Shown here piece after piece: positions 1 through 8,669 of a stretch of 64,000 bases of DNA. Where the stretch lies: contig NZ_JBHLUH010000064.1 in assembly GCF_042433955.1 (NCBI RefSeq), forward strand, positions 85,019 to 149,018, written 5' to 3'. The notes below the pieces were generated by a model. The model saw only the letters and a list, made by a program, of their open reading frames with translations. It made no database searches and was not told where the DNA came from. Each line of letters starts with the position of its first letter. The first letter of the stretch is position 1. The position numbers were made by a program, and so were the translations under genes. The DNA comes from Phytohabitans kaempferiae. GTDB lineage: Bacteria; Actinomycetota; Actinomycetes; Mycobacteriales; Micromonosporaceae.

Positions 1-519
1 GGCCTGCACGCCCCACCCGTGACCATCTGGCCGGCTGGGCCGCCGCTGGAGGCGGACGGTTACATCTACTTGTACCTGCTGGCCGCCTTCCTGGTCCTCA
101 TGCTCGCGGTGGCGGTGCTGCTGCGTAGCCGGCTGGCGGTCATCGTGCGGGCGTTCGCCGACGGCGAGGCCCGGCTGCAGGCGCTGGGCTACCACACTCC
201 AGCCGCGTTGCTGGCCTGGCTGGTGATCGCGGGCGCGGTCGCCGGCATGGCTGGCGGCATGCTCGCCGCCGCTCACCAGTACGTGTCACCGGCAGACCTC
301 AGCCTCGACATGTCGGCCCTCGCCCTGCTGGCGGCTGCGATCGGGGTTGGCTCCATGCGCGGCGCGATCGTCGGGACCGTCCTGGTCGTCGCGGTCCGGG
401 ACCTGGCCGGGGTGAACACCTCCGGTCACGCCCTGGCCCTGCTCGGCCTGACCTTCCTGGCCGTCGCCTACCAGCAGCCGCTGCGTAGCTACCTGCGCAC
501 CGTGGGGAGGCGTCGATGA
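1..519 (+). CDS. livM: Branched-chain amino-acid ABC transporter permease (LivM-like), 3' part
   Basis: The frame is open from the first base, so the gene starts outside the window; an internal GTG lies at 19. The product is an inner-membrane permease of the LivM type, the channel half of a branched-chain amino-acid importer. Four hydrophobic stretches are visible, and the loop RSRLAVIVRAFADGE followed by ALGYHT matches the conserved cytoplasmic loop of LivM/LivH permeases that contacts the ATPase. The last bases overlap the start of the ATPase gene (ATGA at 516), which implies translational coupling. The substrate class is inferred from the family and could be another hydrophobic amino acid or an amide. 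Confidence 0.85.
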   Translation, partial: GLHAPPVTIWPAGPPLEADGYIYLYLLAAFLVLMLAVAVLLRSRLAVIVRAFADGEARLQALGYHTPAALLAWLVIAGAVAGMAGGMLAAAHQYVSPADLSLDMSALALLAAAIGVGSMRGAIVGTVLVVAVRDLAGVNTSGHALALLGLTFLAVAYQQPLRSYLRTVGRRR

Positions 520-2051
520 CCCCGCTGCTGCACGTGGATGGTGTCGGTCGCCGGTTCGGTGAGCTCACCGCCCTCGACGACGTCAGCCTCACCATCGCCG
601 CCGGCGGCCGACATGCGGTGATCGGACCCAATGGGGCCGGCAAGACCACCCTGCTCAACCTGGTTGCCGGCACCCTACCGGCCACCGCCGGCCGAATCGT
701 GTTCGACGGCCGGGACATCACCGCCATGCCGGTCCGGGCTCGGGCGAGGCTCGGCATCGGCCGGACCTGGCAACACCCCGCCGTCTTCGACCGGCTACCG
801 GTGGCCACCAACCTCGCCCTGGCCCACCATCACGCCGCCGGCTGCACCGACCACCCCACCCGCTGGCCGCACCGCAACCGCCCCATCGACTGCGTCCAAG
901 AGCTCGCCGGCGACGCCGGGCTCGCCGAGCACCGGTCCACCCCGGCCGGCAGCCTGTCCTACGGCACGCGGCGCCGACTGGAGGTCGCGATGGCCCTGGC
1001 CGCCCAGCCGCGGCTGCTGCTGTTGGACGAACCCACCGCCGGGCTGACCGCCGCCGAGATCGACACCCTCACCCGGGTGCTGGCCGACCTGCCGGACCGT
1101 ACGGCGGTGTTGCTGGTGGACCACCACATCGACTTCGTGTCTGCGGTCGCCGACACCATCACCGTGCTGCACCACGGCGCACACATCACCACCGGCGCAC
1201 CGGAGCAGGTCCGGGCCCACGACGATGTGCGCCGCGTCTACCTCGCCACCGACGCCGGTGGCCAGACCGAGACGAGACCACGCGACGATACCGTGCCGGC
1301 TGACGGAGCCCGCCCGGTCCTCACCGTCGAGGGCCTGCGCGCCGGCTACCACGGGGCGCCGGTGATCAACCAGATCAGCCTGCAGCTCGGGGCGGGCCAG
1401 GTCGTGGCGGTGGTGGGCCGCAGCGGGGCCGGGAAAACCACCCTGATCAACACGATCGCCGGCCTGCACCCAGCCCGCTCCGGCCAGATCACCGTCGATG
1501 ACACGACGGTGACCGACGCCGGCCCGAGGCGGCGGCAGCAGGCCGGCCTCAGCCTCGTCCCGCAAGGCCGCCACCTGTTTAAGAACCTGACCGTCGCCGA
1601 GCACCTTCGCGTGCCACAGCCAGCCCGCCGGCAGACGTCGACGCCGCTGTCCGCGGCCGACATCTATGAGCTGTTCCCCACGTTGGCCGGCCGTCGCCGG
1701 CACCGACCTGGCCAACTGTCCGGTGGGGAACAGCAGATGCTGGCCATGGCCCGCGCCCTGGTCGGCAAACCGAGGGCGCTGCTGCTCGACGAACCATCCG
1801 AAGGGCTCGCCCCCACGGTTATCGACGACCTCGCCCGGCTCATCACTGACCTGTCCACCCAACACGAGGTGGCGGTCCTGCTCGCCGAACAGAACCTGCC
1901 CCTGGCGTTACGCGTCGCCGACCAGCTGTGCGTGCTGCACGAAGGTGCGATCGCGTTGCGGACCACACCGGCCGCGGTCGCCGCCGACCCGCACCTGCTG
2001 GAGGGGTACCTCGGCGCGGCAGCCGTCACTACGCCGGAGCCAGCGGCATGA
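516..2051 (+). CDS. Fused LivG-LivF ABC transporter ATPase
   Basis: This 511-aa protein holds two complete ABC ATPase domains, normally two separate proteins (LivG and LivF), and should power the adjacent LivM permease. Domain 1 has Walker A GPNGAGKTT at residues 37-45, a weakened signature SYGTRRR near 148-154 and Walker B LLLLDEP near 167-173. Domain 2 has Walker A GRSGAGKTT at 301-309, signature LSGGEQQ at 401-407 and Walker B ALLLDEPSEG near 421-430. The linker (about 245-265) is polar. The start ATG overlaps the livM stop. The fusion and the non-canonical first signature are the odd points; the assignment as an importer ATPase is firm. Confidence 0.92.
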   Translation: MTPLLHVDGVGRRFGELTALDDVSLTIAAGGRHAVIGPNGAGKTTLLNLVAGTLPATAGRIVFDGRDITAMPVRARARLGIGRTWQHPAVFDRLPVATNLALAHHHAAGCTDHPTRWPHRNRPIDCVQELAGDAGLAEHRSTPAGSLSYGTRRRLEVAMALAAQPRLLLLDEPTAGLTAAEIDTLTRVLADLPDRTAVLLVDHHIDFVSAVADTITVLHHGAHITTGAPEQVRAHDDVRRVYLATDAGGQTETRPRDDTVPADGARPVLTVEGLRAGYHGAPVINQISLQLGAGQVVAVVGRSGAGKTTLINTIAGLHPARSGQITVDDTTVTDAGPRRRQQAGLSLVPQGRHLFKNLTVAEHLRVPQPARRQTSTPLSAADIYELFPTLAGRRRHRPGQLSGGEQQMLAMARALVGKPRALLLDEPSEGLAPTVIDDLARLITDLSTQHEVAVLLAEQNLPLALRVADQLCVLHEGAIALRTTPAAVAADPHLLEGYLGAAAVTTPEPAA

Positions 2052-2380
2052 ACCAGACCGCGTTCGTCGAGTTGGTCACCCCACGCATCGACACGACCGA
2101 CCACTGTGGACGGTGTGATTCGGCCGTGGTATGGGATGAGCTGTTCGGCTGGATCAGGGCGTATTCCGGCGATACCGCAGTGCCGGCAGACAGTTGTGGT
2201 CTGGTCGCCGTTTCCGGTCTTTGCTGTTCGCGTCCGCTGCTACGTACCACGCCTCCAGCGGTGCGACGCGACGTCCCGGCCCCCGCGAGGTGGCCTCGCG
2301 TGGGCCGGGACAGGGTGGATGGCGGCGGTGCCCCCGGGCCGTCGCCATCCACCCCCACTCCTGGGTCAGGGGGCCGGTGA
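2048..2380 (+). CDS. Small hypothetical protein, coupled to the liv operon
   Basis: This 110-aa ORF starts at an ATG that overlaps the LivGF stop (ATGA) and ends in TGATG with the next ORF, so three reading frames are chained. Its N-terminal part contains an HCGRC motif and a further CC pair that could bind a metal. The C-terminal half is proline- and arginine-rich low-complexity sequence of the kind seen in out-of-frame translation, so the true gene may be shorter or frameshifted. No family is recognised. Confidence 0.4.
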   Translation: MNQTAFVELVTPRIDTTDHCGRCDSAVVWDELFGWIRAYSGDTAVPADSCGLVAVSGLCCSRPLLRTTPPAVRRDVPAPARWPRVGRDRVDGGGAPGPSPSTPTPGSGGR

Positions 2381-2817
2381 TGGCTGCCATCGACGGGCTG
2401 CGGTGGCCGCTGGCCGGGATCACCTTTTGCCGCGCCTGCCGGCAGCCGTGGCAGCCGTGGCCGGCTGGCCGGGACCGCCGCTTCTACCTATGCGGCGGCT
2501 GCCTCGCCCTGCACCCAGCGCCGCCTGTGGAACGCATTGTCGCGGCGGCCGTCGCCGAACGCGACTGGATCCGTGCCCAACACGACCCACAGCCGGACGT
2601 TCGGACAAGCAGAGGGCCGGTGTGCACGATCGTTGCGCTGCGGCATCACCTGGACCGGCTCGTGGAGCGCATCGTGGTCGCCGCCACGGATCCGGTGATC
2701 GAGGTGTGCTGGCGGCCGGTCGCTGCCCTTCCCCCGGACAGCCCGTGGCTTGGCCCCTGGATTGGCCCATGGGCCAGCCCACGCCCGGACCGGGGACCGC
2801 CCGTCGCGCACCGATAA
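2380..2817 (+). CDS. Small zinc-ribbon-like hypothetical protein
   Basis: The ATG start at 2380 overlaps the previous stop (TGATG), which suggests coupled translation. The 145-aa product has two CxxC pairs, FCRAC near residue 15 and LCGGC near residue 38, spaced like a zinc ribbon. A helical segment with VERIVAAAVAERDW and a second, partly repeated VERIVVAATD segment follow. The C-terminus is tryptophan- and proline-rich. Position behind a Liv-type transporter does not reveal a role. Confidence 0.5.
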   Translation: MAAIDGLRWPLAGITFCRACRQPWQPWPAGRDRRFYLCGGCLALHPAPPVERIVAAAVAERDWIRAQHDPQPDVRTSRGPVCTIVALRHHLDRLVERIVVAATDPVIEVCWRPVAALPPDSPWLGPWIGPWASPRPDRGPPVAHR

Positions 2818-2969
2818 CCCGTTCCATCCTGCCCCCGTTTCGAGGAGACGTTGTGAGCTCAATGCGACAGGTGCGAGACGGGCATCAACTGAGACTTGCC
2901 GCAGAGCGCGGCGAGCCGTCCGTCACGAGATGTGGCGGATGGTGAGATCGATCGAGCAGAGGACTGTTA

Positions 2970-3224
2970 GTGACGAACATTCTGAGGTCGTGGGCAGGGC
3001 GCGTCGCAGTGGCCGGAGTCGTGGGGGCGGCGTTGCTGCTGCCCGGCACCGCCGCGATGGCCGGTCCCACGGCGGACGATCCCCGTCCCGACGCGTCCGT
3101 GGCGATGGAGCCGGAGCGTGACCCGGTGGCCGGGGCGCGGGAGCCGGAGCGTGACCCGGTTGCGGGGGCGGAGAAGCCGGAGGGTGGTTTCGGTACCACC
3201 CGCGTGTGTGGTCACTGCTGGTGA
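2970..3224 (+). CDS. Small secreted peptide with protease-like leader
   Basis: The 84-aa product starts at GTG 2970 and has a clear Sec signal peptide: a basic start, a hydrophobic core (VAVAGVVGAALLLPGTA) and an AMA-type cleavage site. The sequence after the signal, PTADDPRP, is the same as the segment after the signal peptide of the serine protease at 7379-8338. The mature part contains two copies of EPERDPVAGA and ends in VCGHCW. Its role is unknown. It could be a decayed protease gene that kept its leader, or a short secreted peptide with a C-terminal cysteine motif. Confidence 0.6.
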   Translation: MTNILRSWAGRVAVAGVVGAALLLPGTAAMAGPTADDPRPDASVAMEPERDPVAGAREPERDPVAGAEKPEGGFGTTRVCGHCW

Positions 3225-3397
3225 TTCTCGCCAGTCATAGCCGCGTGTGAGACGTGGCCGGGGTCCTAGCGGGGCGCAGCCGTTGGGCCCTCGGCCACTG
3301 CACAGCCAATAGGCGACGCGTGCCGGACGGCCCGCGCGGAGGACTGATGCGTTTTCGTGCGGGCCGTTCTCCGGTGGACGACAGGGAGGTTGCTGCG

Positions 3398-3847
3398 ATG
3401 GGTATGCGGGTGCGGTGCGGGGCCACCTGCCGGCGCGGCACAGCGGCTGCCTGGACTGCGCGTCCGCTCACACGAACCGTGCCGTGCGCCCGGCGAGACG
3501 CTGGCGCACTGGCCGTGTCCGCGCCAAGTCGTGCCCTGACAGCCGGTCCGGCTGCCATCCGCCGGCCGGAGCGGCTGATCGGGTGGACGTTGTTGGCCCT
3601 GTACGCGGTGGTGTGCGGAGCGCTTGCTACGGCTGCGGTCGATGGGGTCGGTCACGTCGCGGACGAGCTGGCGGGTCGGCGGACGCTGGGCGCCGCGCTC
3701 GTGCAGATTCTGGTGGCGGCCGGCGGTGTGGCCTTGGCCGGTCTGCGCGCCGACGCGGTGGTTACCCGGGTACGGCAGGAGGCGACCACAGTGCGGGCGG
3801 CTATCGGCCGCACCCGCGCCGCCGCGGACAAGGCGGGGCAGCGATGA
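3398..3847 (+). CDS. Small membrane protein of unknown function
   Basis: The ATG at 3398 is chosen because GGGAGG lies 8 bases upstream; longer versions (from 3254 or 3347) lack such a site. The N-terminal ~55 residues are basic and cysteine-containing. Two hydrophobic stretches follow (LIGWTLLALYAVVCGALATA and LGAALVQILVAAGGVALAGL), then a cytoplasmic-type basic helix ending near AADKAGQR. The stop overlaps the start of the PfkB-like gene (ATGA at 3844), so the two are probably co-translated and may work together at the membrane. No family is recognised. Confidence 0.6.
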   Translation: MGMRVRCGATCRRGTAAAWTARPLTRTVPCARRDAGALAVSAPSRALTAGPAAIRRPERLIGWTLLALYAVVCGALATAAVDGVGHVADELAGRRTLGAALVQILVAAGGVALAGLRADAVVTRVRQEATTVRAAIGRTRAAADKAGQR

Positions 3848-5106
3848 CACCGACAACGGATATCCCCACCACCCAGGCCGCGGCGGGGGGCGTTGACGCG
3901 GTCGTGCTGGGTCCGCTGAGCGTGGACTACACCGTGCACGCCGACCCGGCCGACATACACGAGGTCGTGGCTGACCTGCTGCCAGGCGGGTCGAGGCGAT
4001 CAGTGCTGCCGGCCGCTCTGGTGGTGGATCAGGCCACGATCGTGCGGGTCCTGACCGTGTTGCGTGGTCCGCGGTTGCACGCCGAGCCGGGCGGCCACAG
4101 CCTGCGCGTCGCTCATCGCTTGGCTGACGAGCTCGGTCGGCGGGTGGGGATGGTCGGGGTGGCCGGGCAGAGCCTGCGGACGGACCTGGCGATCCCGGCC
4201 GAACTGGTCCGCCATGGCGTCGACCAGCGTCAGGTGAGCGCGGACGACGCTCTGGCCGGCATCACCCTCACCATCCCCGCCGGCGCAGGCCAGGCCGGCG
4301 GTCGCCTCGTCTACACCGGCGCCAACCGACGGCTGCCGGCGAGGCTGCGCCGTGACCAGACGGCGGTCGCCGCGTATTTGGCTGGCGCGCGTCTGGTGCA
4401 CGCCGTACTCGTCGACGACCCGGACGTGGTGCCGGCCCTGGCGCGGGTGCTGACCATCGCCCGGCGCATCAATCCCGCCCTGGTGGTGAGCATCGATACC
4501 ACGCTCTGCCTGGACCGGCCGCCCGAGCCGCTGTCCGCGTTCGCCGGTCTCGTCGACGTAGCGATCGGTGCCGCGGCCCACGACCCGCGCCAACTGGCCA
4601 GCCCGCTGAGGCGGCCGGCCGATCCGGGCGCGGTCGTCGCGAACATGCCCACCAGCCGGCACGGGCTGACCGTGGTGCTGGTCGACACCAACCGGGTCGA
4701 CGTCTGGCGCCCCGGCCAGAGTGTCACGTCCGTGCCCGCGCGGGCCGTGACCGGGCCAACGCCCCACGGCGACCGGGCCGCCGACGTCACCGTAGCGGTG
4801 GTGACCGCGGTCGAACACGGCGGCGATGTGGTGGCCGCGGTCGAGGCAGCGATCAGCGACACCGTACGCCCCTCACCACAGCCTTGCGTTGTCGCGGCAG
4901 CGGAGCACACCGCACCGCCTGCACCCCTGCTCGTCGGGGTGCTGTTCGGCACGGCACGGCGCGGACGGGTGGCGGTGTTAGCGGTAGCGGTGCTGGGCTG
5001 GCCGGCCGCGGTGGTGGGCCTGGCGGCGGGGTGGCCGATGCTGGCGTGCGCGGCGCTGCCGCTGCCGTATCTGGTCCTGCGCCTGGCCGTGGGCAGGCCG
5101 TCATGA
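3844..5106 (+). CDS. PfkB/ribokinase-like protein with C-terminal membrane anchor
   Basis: The 420-aa product resembles the PfkB carbohydrate-kinase fold. An N-terminal strand (VVLGPLSVDYTV) is followed by a GG...N-type helix (GGHSLRVAHRLADELG) and the VGMVGVAGQ turn. Near residues 295-305 the usual G-A-G-D anion-hole motif is replaced by TPHGDRAAD, which keeps the aspartate but not the glycine-alanine pair, so catalysis is uncertain. Unusually, the last ~70 residues form two membrane helices. The gene overlaps its neighbours on both sides (ATGA at 3844 and 5103), tying it to a small membrane protein and a methyltransferase pseudogene. It may be a real sugar or nucleoside kinase held at the membrane, or a regulatory pseudo-kinase. 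Confidence 0.65.
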   Translation: MTPTTDIPTTQAAAGGVDAVVLGPLSVDYTVHADPADIHEVVADLLPGGSRRSVLPAALVVDQATIVRVLTVLRGPRLHAEPGGHSLRVAHRLADELGRRVGMVGVAGQSLRTDLAIPAELVRHGVDQRQVSADDALAGITLTIPAGAGQAGGRLVYTGANRRLPARLRRDQTAVAAYLAGARLVHAVLVDDPDVVPALARVLTIARRINPALVVSIDTTLCLDRPPEPLSAFAGLVDVAIGAAAHDPRQLASPLRRPADPGAVVANMPTSRHGLTVVLVDTNRVDVWRPGQSVTSVPARAVTGPTPHGDRAADVTVAVVTAVEHGGDVVAAVEAAISDTVRPSPQPCVVAAAEHTAPPAPLLVGVLFGTARRGRVAVLAVAVLGWPAAVVGLAAGWPMLACAALPLPYLVLRLAVGRPS

Positions 5107-5930
5107 TCCGACCAGCCGCATCGGCGACCGCTGAGCACACCTTCGACGCGCGGATGGACCGCCGCGAGCCGTGGCAGGTGTACCGGGTGTGGGAACACCT
5201 GCTCGGCGGGTTCGAAACCTGCAGCGCCGACCGGGAGTTGGCCTGGCAACTGGAGGCCATCATCCCGGGCGTAAGAGGGATGGTGAGCGCGAACCGGGCG
5301 TTCACCCGCCGGGTGGTCACCGGCCTGGTCGCCGCGGGAGTCGACCAGTTTCGTCGACCTGGGCTGCGGGCTACTTTCGGCGGACAGTGTCCACGAAACC
5401 CTGATCGAGTGCGGGTCGGTCGCCCGGTCGGTGCATGTGGACCTCGACGTGGTCGCGGTCGACCGCGCCGCCGACCAGATTGCCGGCAGCGGCCGTTCCC
5501 ACCTGGCGGCGGCGGTGCGCGCGGATCTACGCGATCCGTCATCGGTCTTGCGTCATCGGAGCGTGCGGCGGCTGGTGGACTTCGACCGGCCGGTCGCCAC
5601 GATCGCGGCCGGGGTGCTGGCCCACCTGGACGACACCACGGCGGCCGGGTTGCTGGCCGCGGTCCGCGCGACCACTGTCGATGGCAGCTTCCTGGCGCTC
5701 ACGCATCCCACCGCCGACCTGCACACCGAACTCAACGCCCTGGCCATGGTCAACGCCCAGCCCCGCAGCCGCGCCGGCACCCAGGCGCTGTTGGCAGCTG
5801 CGCGAGCCGGGGCTGGTGTGGGCACCGCACTGGCGGCCCCGGCCCCGAGGAGAGCGGCTCGTCGCAGACCGGGCGGGCCGCCCGCTACCTGGTCGCCGCG
5901 CTGGCTGCCGCGTCAGGAGGCCAACGGTGA
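5103..5930 (+). pseudogene. Broken SAM-dependent methyltransferase (PF04672 type)
   Basis: Three reading frames must be joined to recover a protein of the actinobacterial S-adenosyl methyltransferase family also found at 18572 and 23155. The N-terminal part (MDRREPWQVYRVWEHLLGG, ANRAFTRRVV) reads from 5103. At about 5350 an extra T shifts the frame, after which FVDLGCGLLSAD and HVDLDVVAVD read correctly. A second shift near 5790 recovers LREPGLVWAPHWRP. A third near 5845 recovers the usual tail SSQTGRAARYLVAAL. The ATGA overlap with the kinase-like gene shows it was once part of that operon. Three +1 shifts argue for decay, though sequencing error cannot be excluded. Confidence 0.8.
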
Positions 5931-6095
5931 ACTCGGCGGTGGCAGCCCGTGGCGGCGGCTGGCCGCAGCCCAGCACCGTCCAGCAGCGGCCCGGCCGCGA
6001 CCGTCGACCGGCCACCCGCAGGAAGCATCGACCACGTCCATGTTGGACACCGCTTGCCGCTGTTTGTCACATCGGACTGTTTGGAGATTTAAGCC

Positions 6096-7004
6096 ATGAC
6101 TGATACTGCCGATCCTTCACCCGGCCGTAGCTGGCGGCCGCCTGCCCTCGCCGCCGGCGCCGTTGTCCTGATCCTGGTCGTTGCGGGAGCCGTCGTCGGG
6201 CCGCGTCTGATCGGCGGCGACGACCCGCGACCGGACCAGGCCGCAGCGCCGGCGGGCCAGGCCACCACGAATCCGAGCCCGGACCCGGCCGGCAGCGGCC
6301 CAGTGGAGTGTATGGATGGCCTGGCGGACGCGGTGGCCGCCCGGTCACCCGACCCGGTGCAGGCCGGTCGGTACACGTACGTGCATTCGCGGTGGTGGGG
6401 CGAGGACATGTCCTACAGCGAGAAGGAAGGCTCGACCCAGACGAGGGTGATGTACGAGTCCAAGCTGTGGCGGGCCGCGGACGGGTCCGGCCGCCAGGAC
6501 GTGATCTCGATACCGGGCGAGCGGTCGCGCCCGGACGACAGCGCCATCTACACCGCGGGTGGGCTGGCTGGTGTGCTGCCCGAGCCGATCGCCACCAGCC
6601 CGGACGTGCTGGTCACCCAGTTGCAGGTGCACTCGCCGCGCGAGATGGGACCGCAGTGGGTGCTGCGCGCGGTCGCGGACGTCTACCAGTCCCATACGGT
6701 GCCGCAGCCGGTGCGGGTGGCGCTGCTACGCGTGTTGGCCGGCCAGACCAGCGGGCTGGAATGTGAGAACGGCGCCGTGGACCGGGAGGGCCGGACCGGT
6801 ATCGCGGTGGCGGTCAACTCGAACTCGGACAAGACGCGGGACAAGCTGATCTTCGACCCGGCGGACGGGCGGCTGCTGGCCGCCGAGCAGATCATCCTGC
6901 GCAACCCGCCAGCGCTCACGGGTCAGACCCCGCGGACCGTGTCGTACTGGCTGTTCCTGGAAACCAGCCAGGTCGCCGACCTGCCCCCCGCCTCGCCCGC
7001 GTAG
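6096..7004 (+). CDS. CU044_5270-like membrane-anchored protein
   Basis: The 302-aa protein has a short cytoplasmic N-terminus, one membrane helix (ALAAGAVVLILVVAGAVVG, about residues 18-36), a proline/alanine-rich linker and an extracellular domain beginning near YTYVHSRWW. This architecture and that motif are typical of the CU044_5270 family, which in actinomycetes is usually encoded beside an ECF sigma factor and may act in surface sensing. No sigma gene is adjacent here. The next ORF (7034) looks like the N-terminus of a second membrane protein that was cut short. The start ATG at 6096 has no strong ribosome binding site. Confidence 0.7.
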   Translation: MTDTADPSPGRSWRPPALAAGAVVLILVVAGAVVGPRLIGGDDPRPDQAAAPAGQATTNPSPDPAGSGPVECMDGLADAVAARSPDPVQAGRYTYVHSRWWGEDMSYSEKEGSTQTRVMYESKLWRAADGSGRQDVISIPGERSRPDDSAIYTAGGLAGVLPEPIATSPDVLVTQLQVHSPREMGPQWVLRAVADVYQSHTVPQPVRVALLRVLAGQTSGLECENGAVDREGRTGIAVAVNSNSDKTRDKLIFDPADGRLLAAEQIILRNPPALTGQTPRTVSYWLFLETSQVADLPPASPA

Positions 7005-7033
7005 CCACACGCCTGTCCTCAGTGGAGGGTTCG

Positions 7034-7204
7034 ATGCTGGCCGATAACAACAGGGATGTAGATGCCCTCGTGCGGGACGTCGTCCTCGCCTGCACTCCCG
7101 CCAGCGGTACGCCGATCGGCGAACCTGCGGTAACCGCGGCCGAACTGCGGGCCCGGGCCAGCCGGCGGCGTAGCCGACGTCGGCGGTGGTCACTGCTCTG
7201 GTAG
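7034..7204 (+). pseudogene. Truncated N-terminus of a membrane-protein-like gene
   Basis: The ATG at 7034 follows GGAGG by five bases, so translation should start well. The 56-aa product has an acidic start (NNRDVDALVRDVVL) and a basic end (SRRRSRRRRW). This is the usual pattern just before a transmembrane helix in CU044_5270-like and anti-sigma-like proteins, but a stop comes where the helix should begin. It is most simply the stump of a paralogue of the upstream gene. The following 170 bases contain a run of nine C and no gene. Confidence 0.45.
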
Positions 7205-7378
7205 CTGGGCGGCCCTTTCGGCTGGCCTGCGTCTCGTTCGGGGCCGACAAAGGCCGCTGCCGCCCGCCAACCCTGCGGCGTGGACCGGCCCCCCCCCTTG
7301 ATCTGCCGCCCCGATGGCGGCGATCGCCCACCGCACTTCGCGGTGGACGAGCATCCCTCAACCCCACAAAGGAAATCT

Positions 7379-8338
7379 GTGAAGATGAAACTCCTGCGCG
7401 GGCTGACCGCGGTGACCGTGGCGGCGATGCTGCTGCCCGCTACCGCCGCGGGGGCAGCCCCGACGGCCGACGATCCCCGACCGGCCGCAGCGGCAGCGGT
7501 GGGCGAGCCGGACGGAACGGTCTCCCCGATGATCATCGGTGGTCGTCCGGCCAGCCAGGTCTACAAAGGACTCGGCTCGCTGCAGTACGTGCGTGGCGAC
7601 GATCCGCACTGGCACACCTGCTCCGTGAATCTCTGGGATGCGTGGCATGCGGTGACGAACGCCCACTGTGTGACGACCTACCCGCAGGGAACGCCGTACG
7701 ACCCGGCGCGGTACACGATCCGGTTCAACTCCACGGACAGACTCAACGGCGGCATCACCACCGGCGTGAAGAAGATCGCTGTCCATCCCGTGTGGGCGTG
7801 GGGTGTGGACCCGACCGTTATTCAGGGCGACATCGCGGTGCTGTGGCTGACCAAGCCGGTCTGGACCGTGCCGACCGCGCTGCCCCCCGTCCTTGGGCCG
7901 TGGCCGGTGCGGCAGGGCCCGGCGCGGATCGCCGGTTGGGGCTTCACCGCCCCGCCGTTCGAGGGCGCTACGCCACAACACCTGACCGAGACCGACCTGA
8001 ACATCGTTGACCCGTCGCACTGCGCGGCGGCGAACATCGACGCCTACGAGGTGTGCGTGCTGCACGACGACCCGACGATCTCGCCCTGTTACGGCGACAG
8101 CGGCGGCCCGGTGATGACCCCGGGGCGACTGCGCAACACCTGGCACCTGATCGGCACCGCGTCGAGGGAAACCAGCCCGGACTGCAGCGGCGCCGCGGTC
8201 TACACCTCGGTGGTCGCCTTCCGCGGCTGGATCAACGCCACGATCGCTGACAGGTACGTCAAGCCGAAGCCGAAGCGGCCCACCCCGTCCGGGCCGCGGA
8301 CGGCCTACCGCTGGGCAGGCTGCGGGACCGCCTGCTAG
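7379..8338 (+). CDS. Secreted trypsin-like serine protease (S1 family)
   Basis: The GTG at 7379 is preferred because AAAGGAA ends five bases upstream; an ATG at 7385 is the alternative. The 319-aa precursor has a Sec signal peptide followed by PTADDPRP and an activation-like junction before MIIGG, the start expected of mature trypsin-like enzymes. The catalytic triad is visible: His in TNAHC (about residue 96), Asp in GDIAVLWL (about 151) and Ser in GDSGGP (about 241). Paired cysteines suit extracellular folding. The tail is basic and proline-rich (KPKPKRPTPSG) and ends in GCGTAC. It probably degrades extracellular protein. Its leader is shared with the tiny peptide gene at 2970. Confidence 0.9.
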   Translation: MKMKLLRGLTAVTVAAMLLPATAAGAAPTADDPRPAAAAAVGEPDGTVSPMIIGGRPASQVYKGLGSLQYVRGDDPHWHTCSVNLWDAWHAVTNAHCVTTYPQGTPYDPARYTIRFNSTDRLNGGITTGVKKIAVHPVWAWGVDPTVIQGDIAVLWLTKPVWTVPTALPPVLGPWPVRQGPARIAGWGFTAPPFEGATPQHLTETDLNIVDPSHCAAANIDAYEVCVLHDDPTISPCYGDSGGPVMTPGRLRNTWHLIGTASRETSPDCSGAAVYTSVVAFRGWINATIADRYVKPKPKRPTPSGPRTAYRWAGCGTAC

Positions 8339-8480
8339 CCACCGCACAAATCTCGCGGGCTCCGCGAAGACAGGTTCTGGCTCCGGCGGCAAACAGGGCA
8401 TCCGGCGCGGCTCAGGCCGTCGGGCCAGAACCCCCACATAGCAACGATCCCAACGCCCCGAGGCGGCCGAGGAGGCAAGC

Positions 8481-8669
8481 GTGAGAGCAACCAACGCCCA
8501 GCGCATCGCGCCGCTGGTCCCCGGCCACGAGCTGACCCAGCTGCGGCATGACTGGCTGGTGGTGGTGCTGACGCGGGCCACCGACCCGGAACTCAAACAG
8601 GTGGTCCTCGAACACGTCGCCGCTACCAGCCGCCCGACGCCGCCGTGCAACGCCATGGAGTACCGATGA
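8481..8669 (+). CDS. Small hypothetical protein upstream of a glycosylase gene
   Basis: The 62-aa ORF starts at GTG 8481, six bases after a strong GAGGAGG, and its stop overlaps the ATG of the next gene (ATGA at 8666). It contains a likely helix-strand core (HELTQLRHDWLVVVLTRATD). No known family is recognised. The arrangement indicates a genuine two-gene operon with the HhH-GPD protein. Confidence 0.55.
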   Translation: MRATNAQRIAPLVPGHELTQLRHDWLVVVLTRATDPELKQVVLEHVAATSRPTPPCNAMEYR

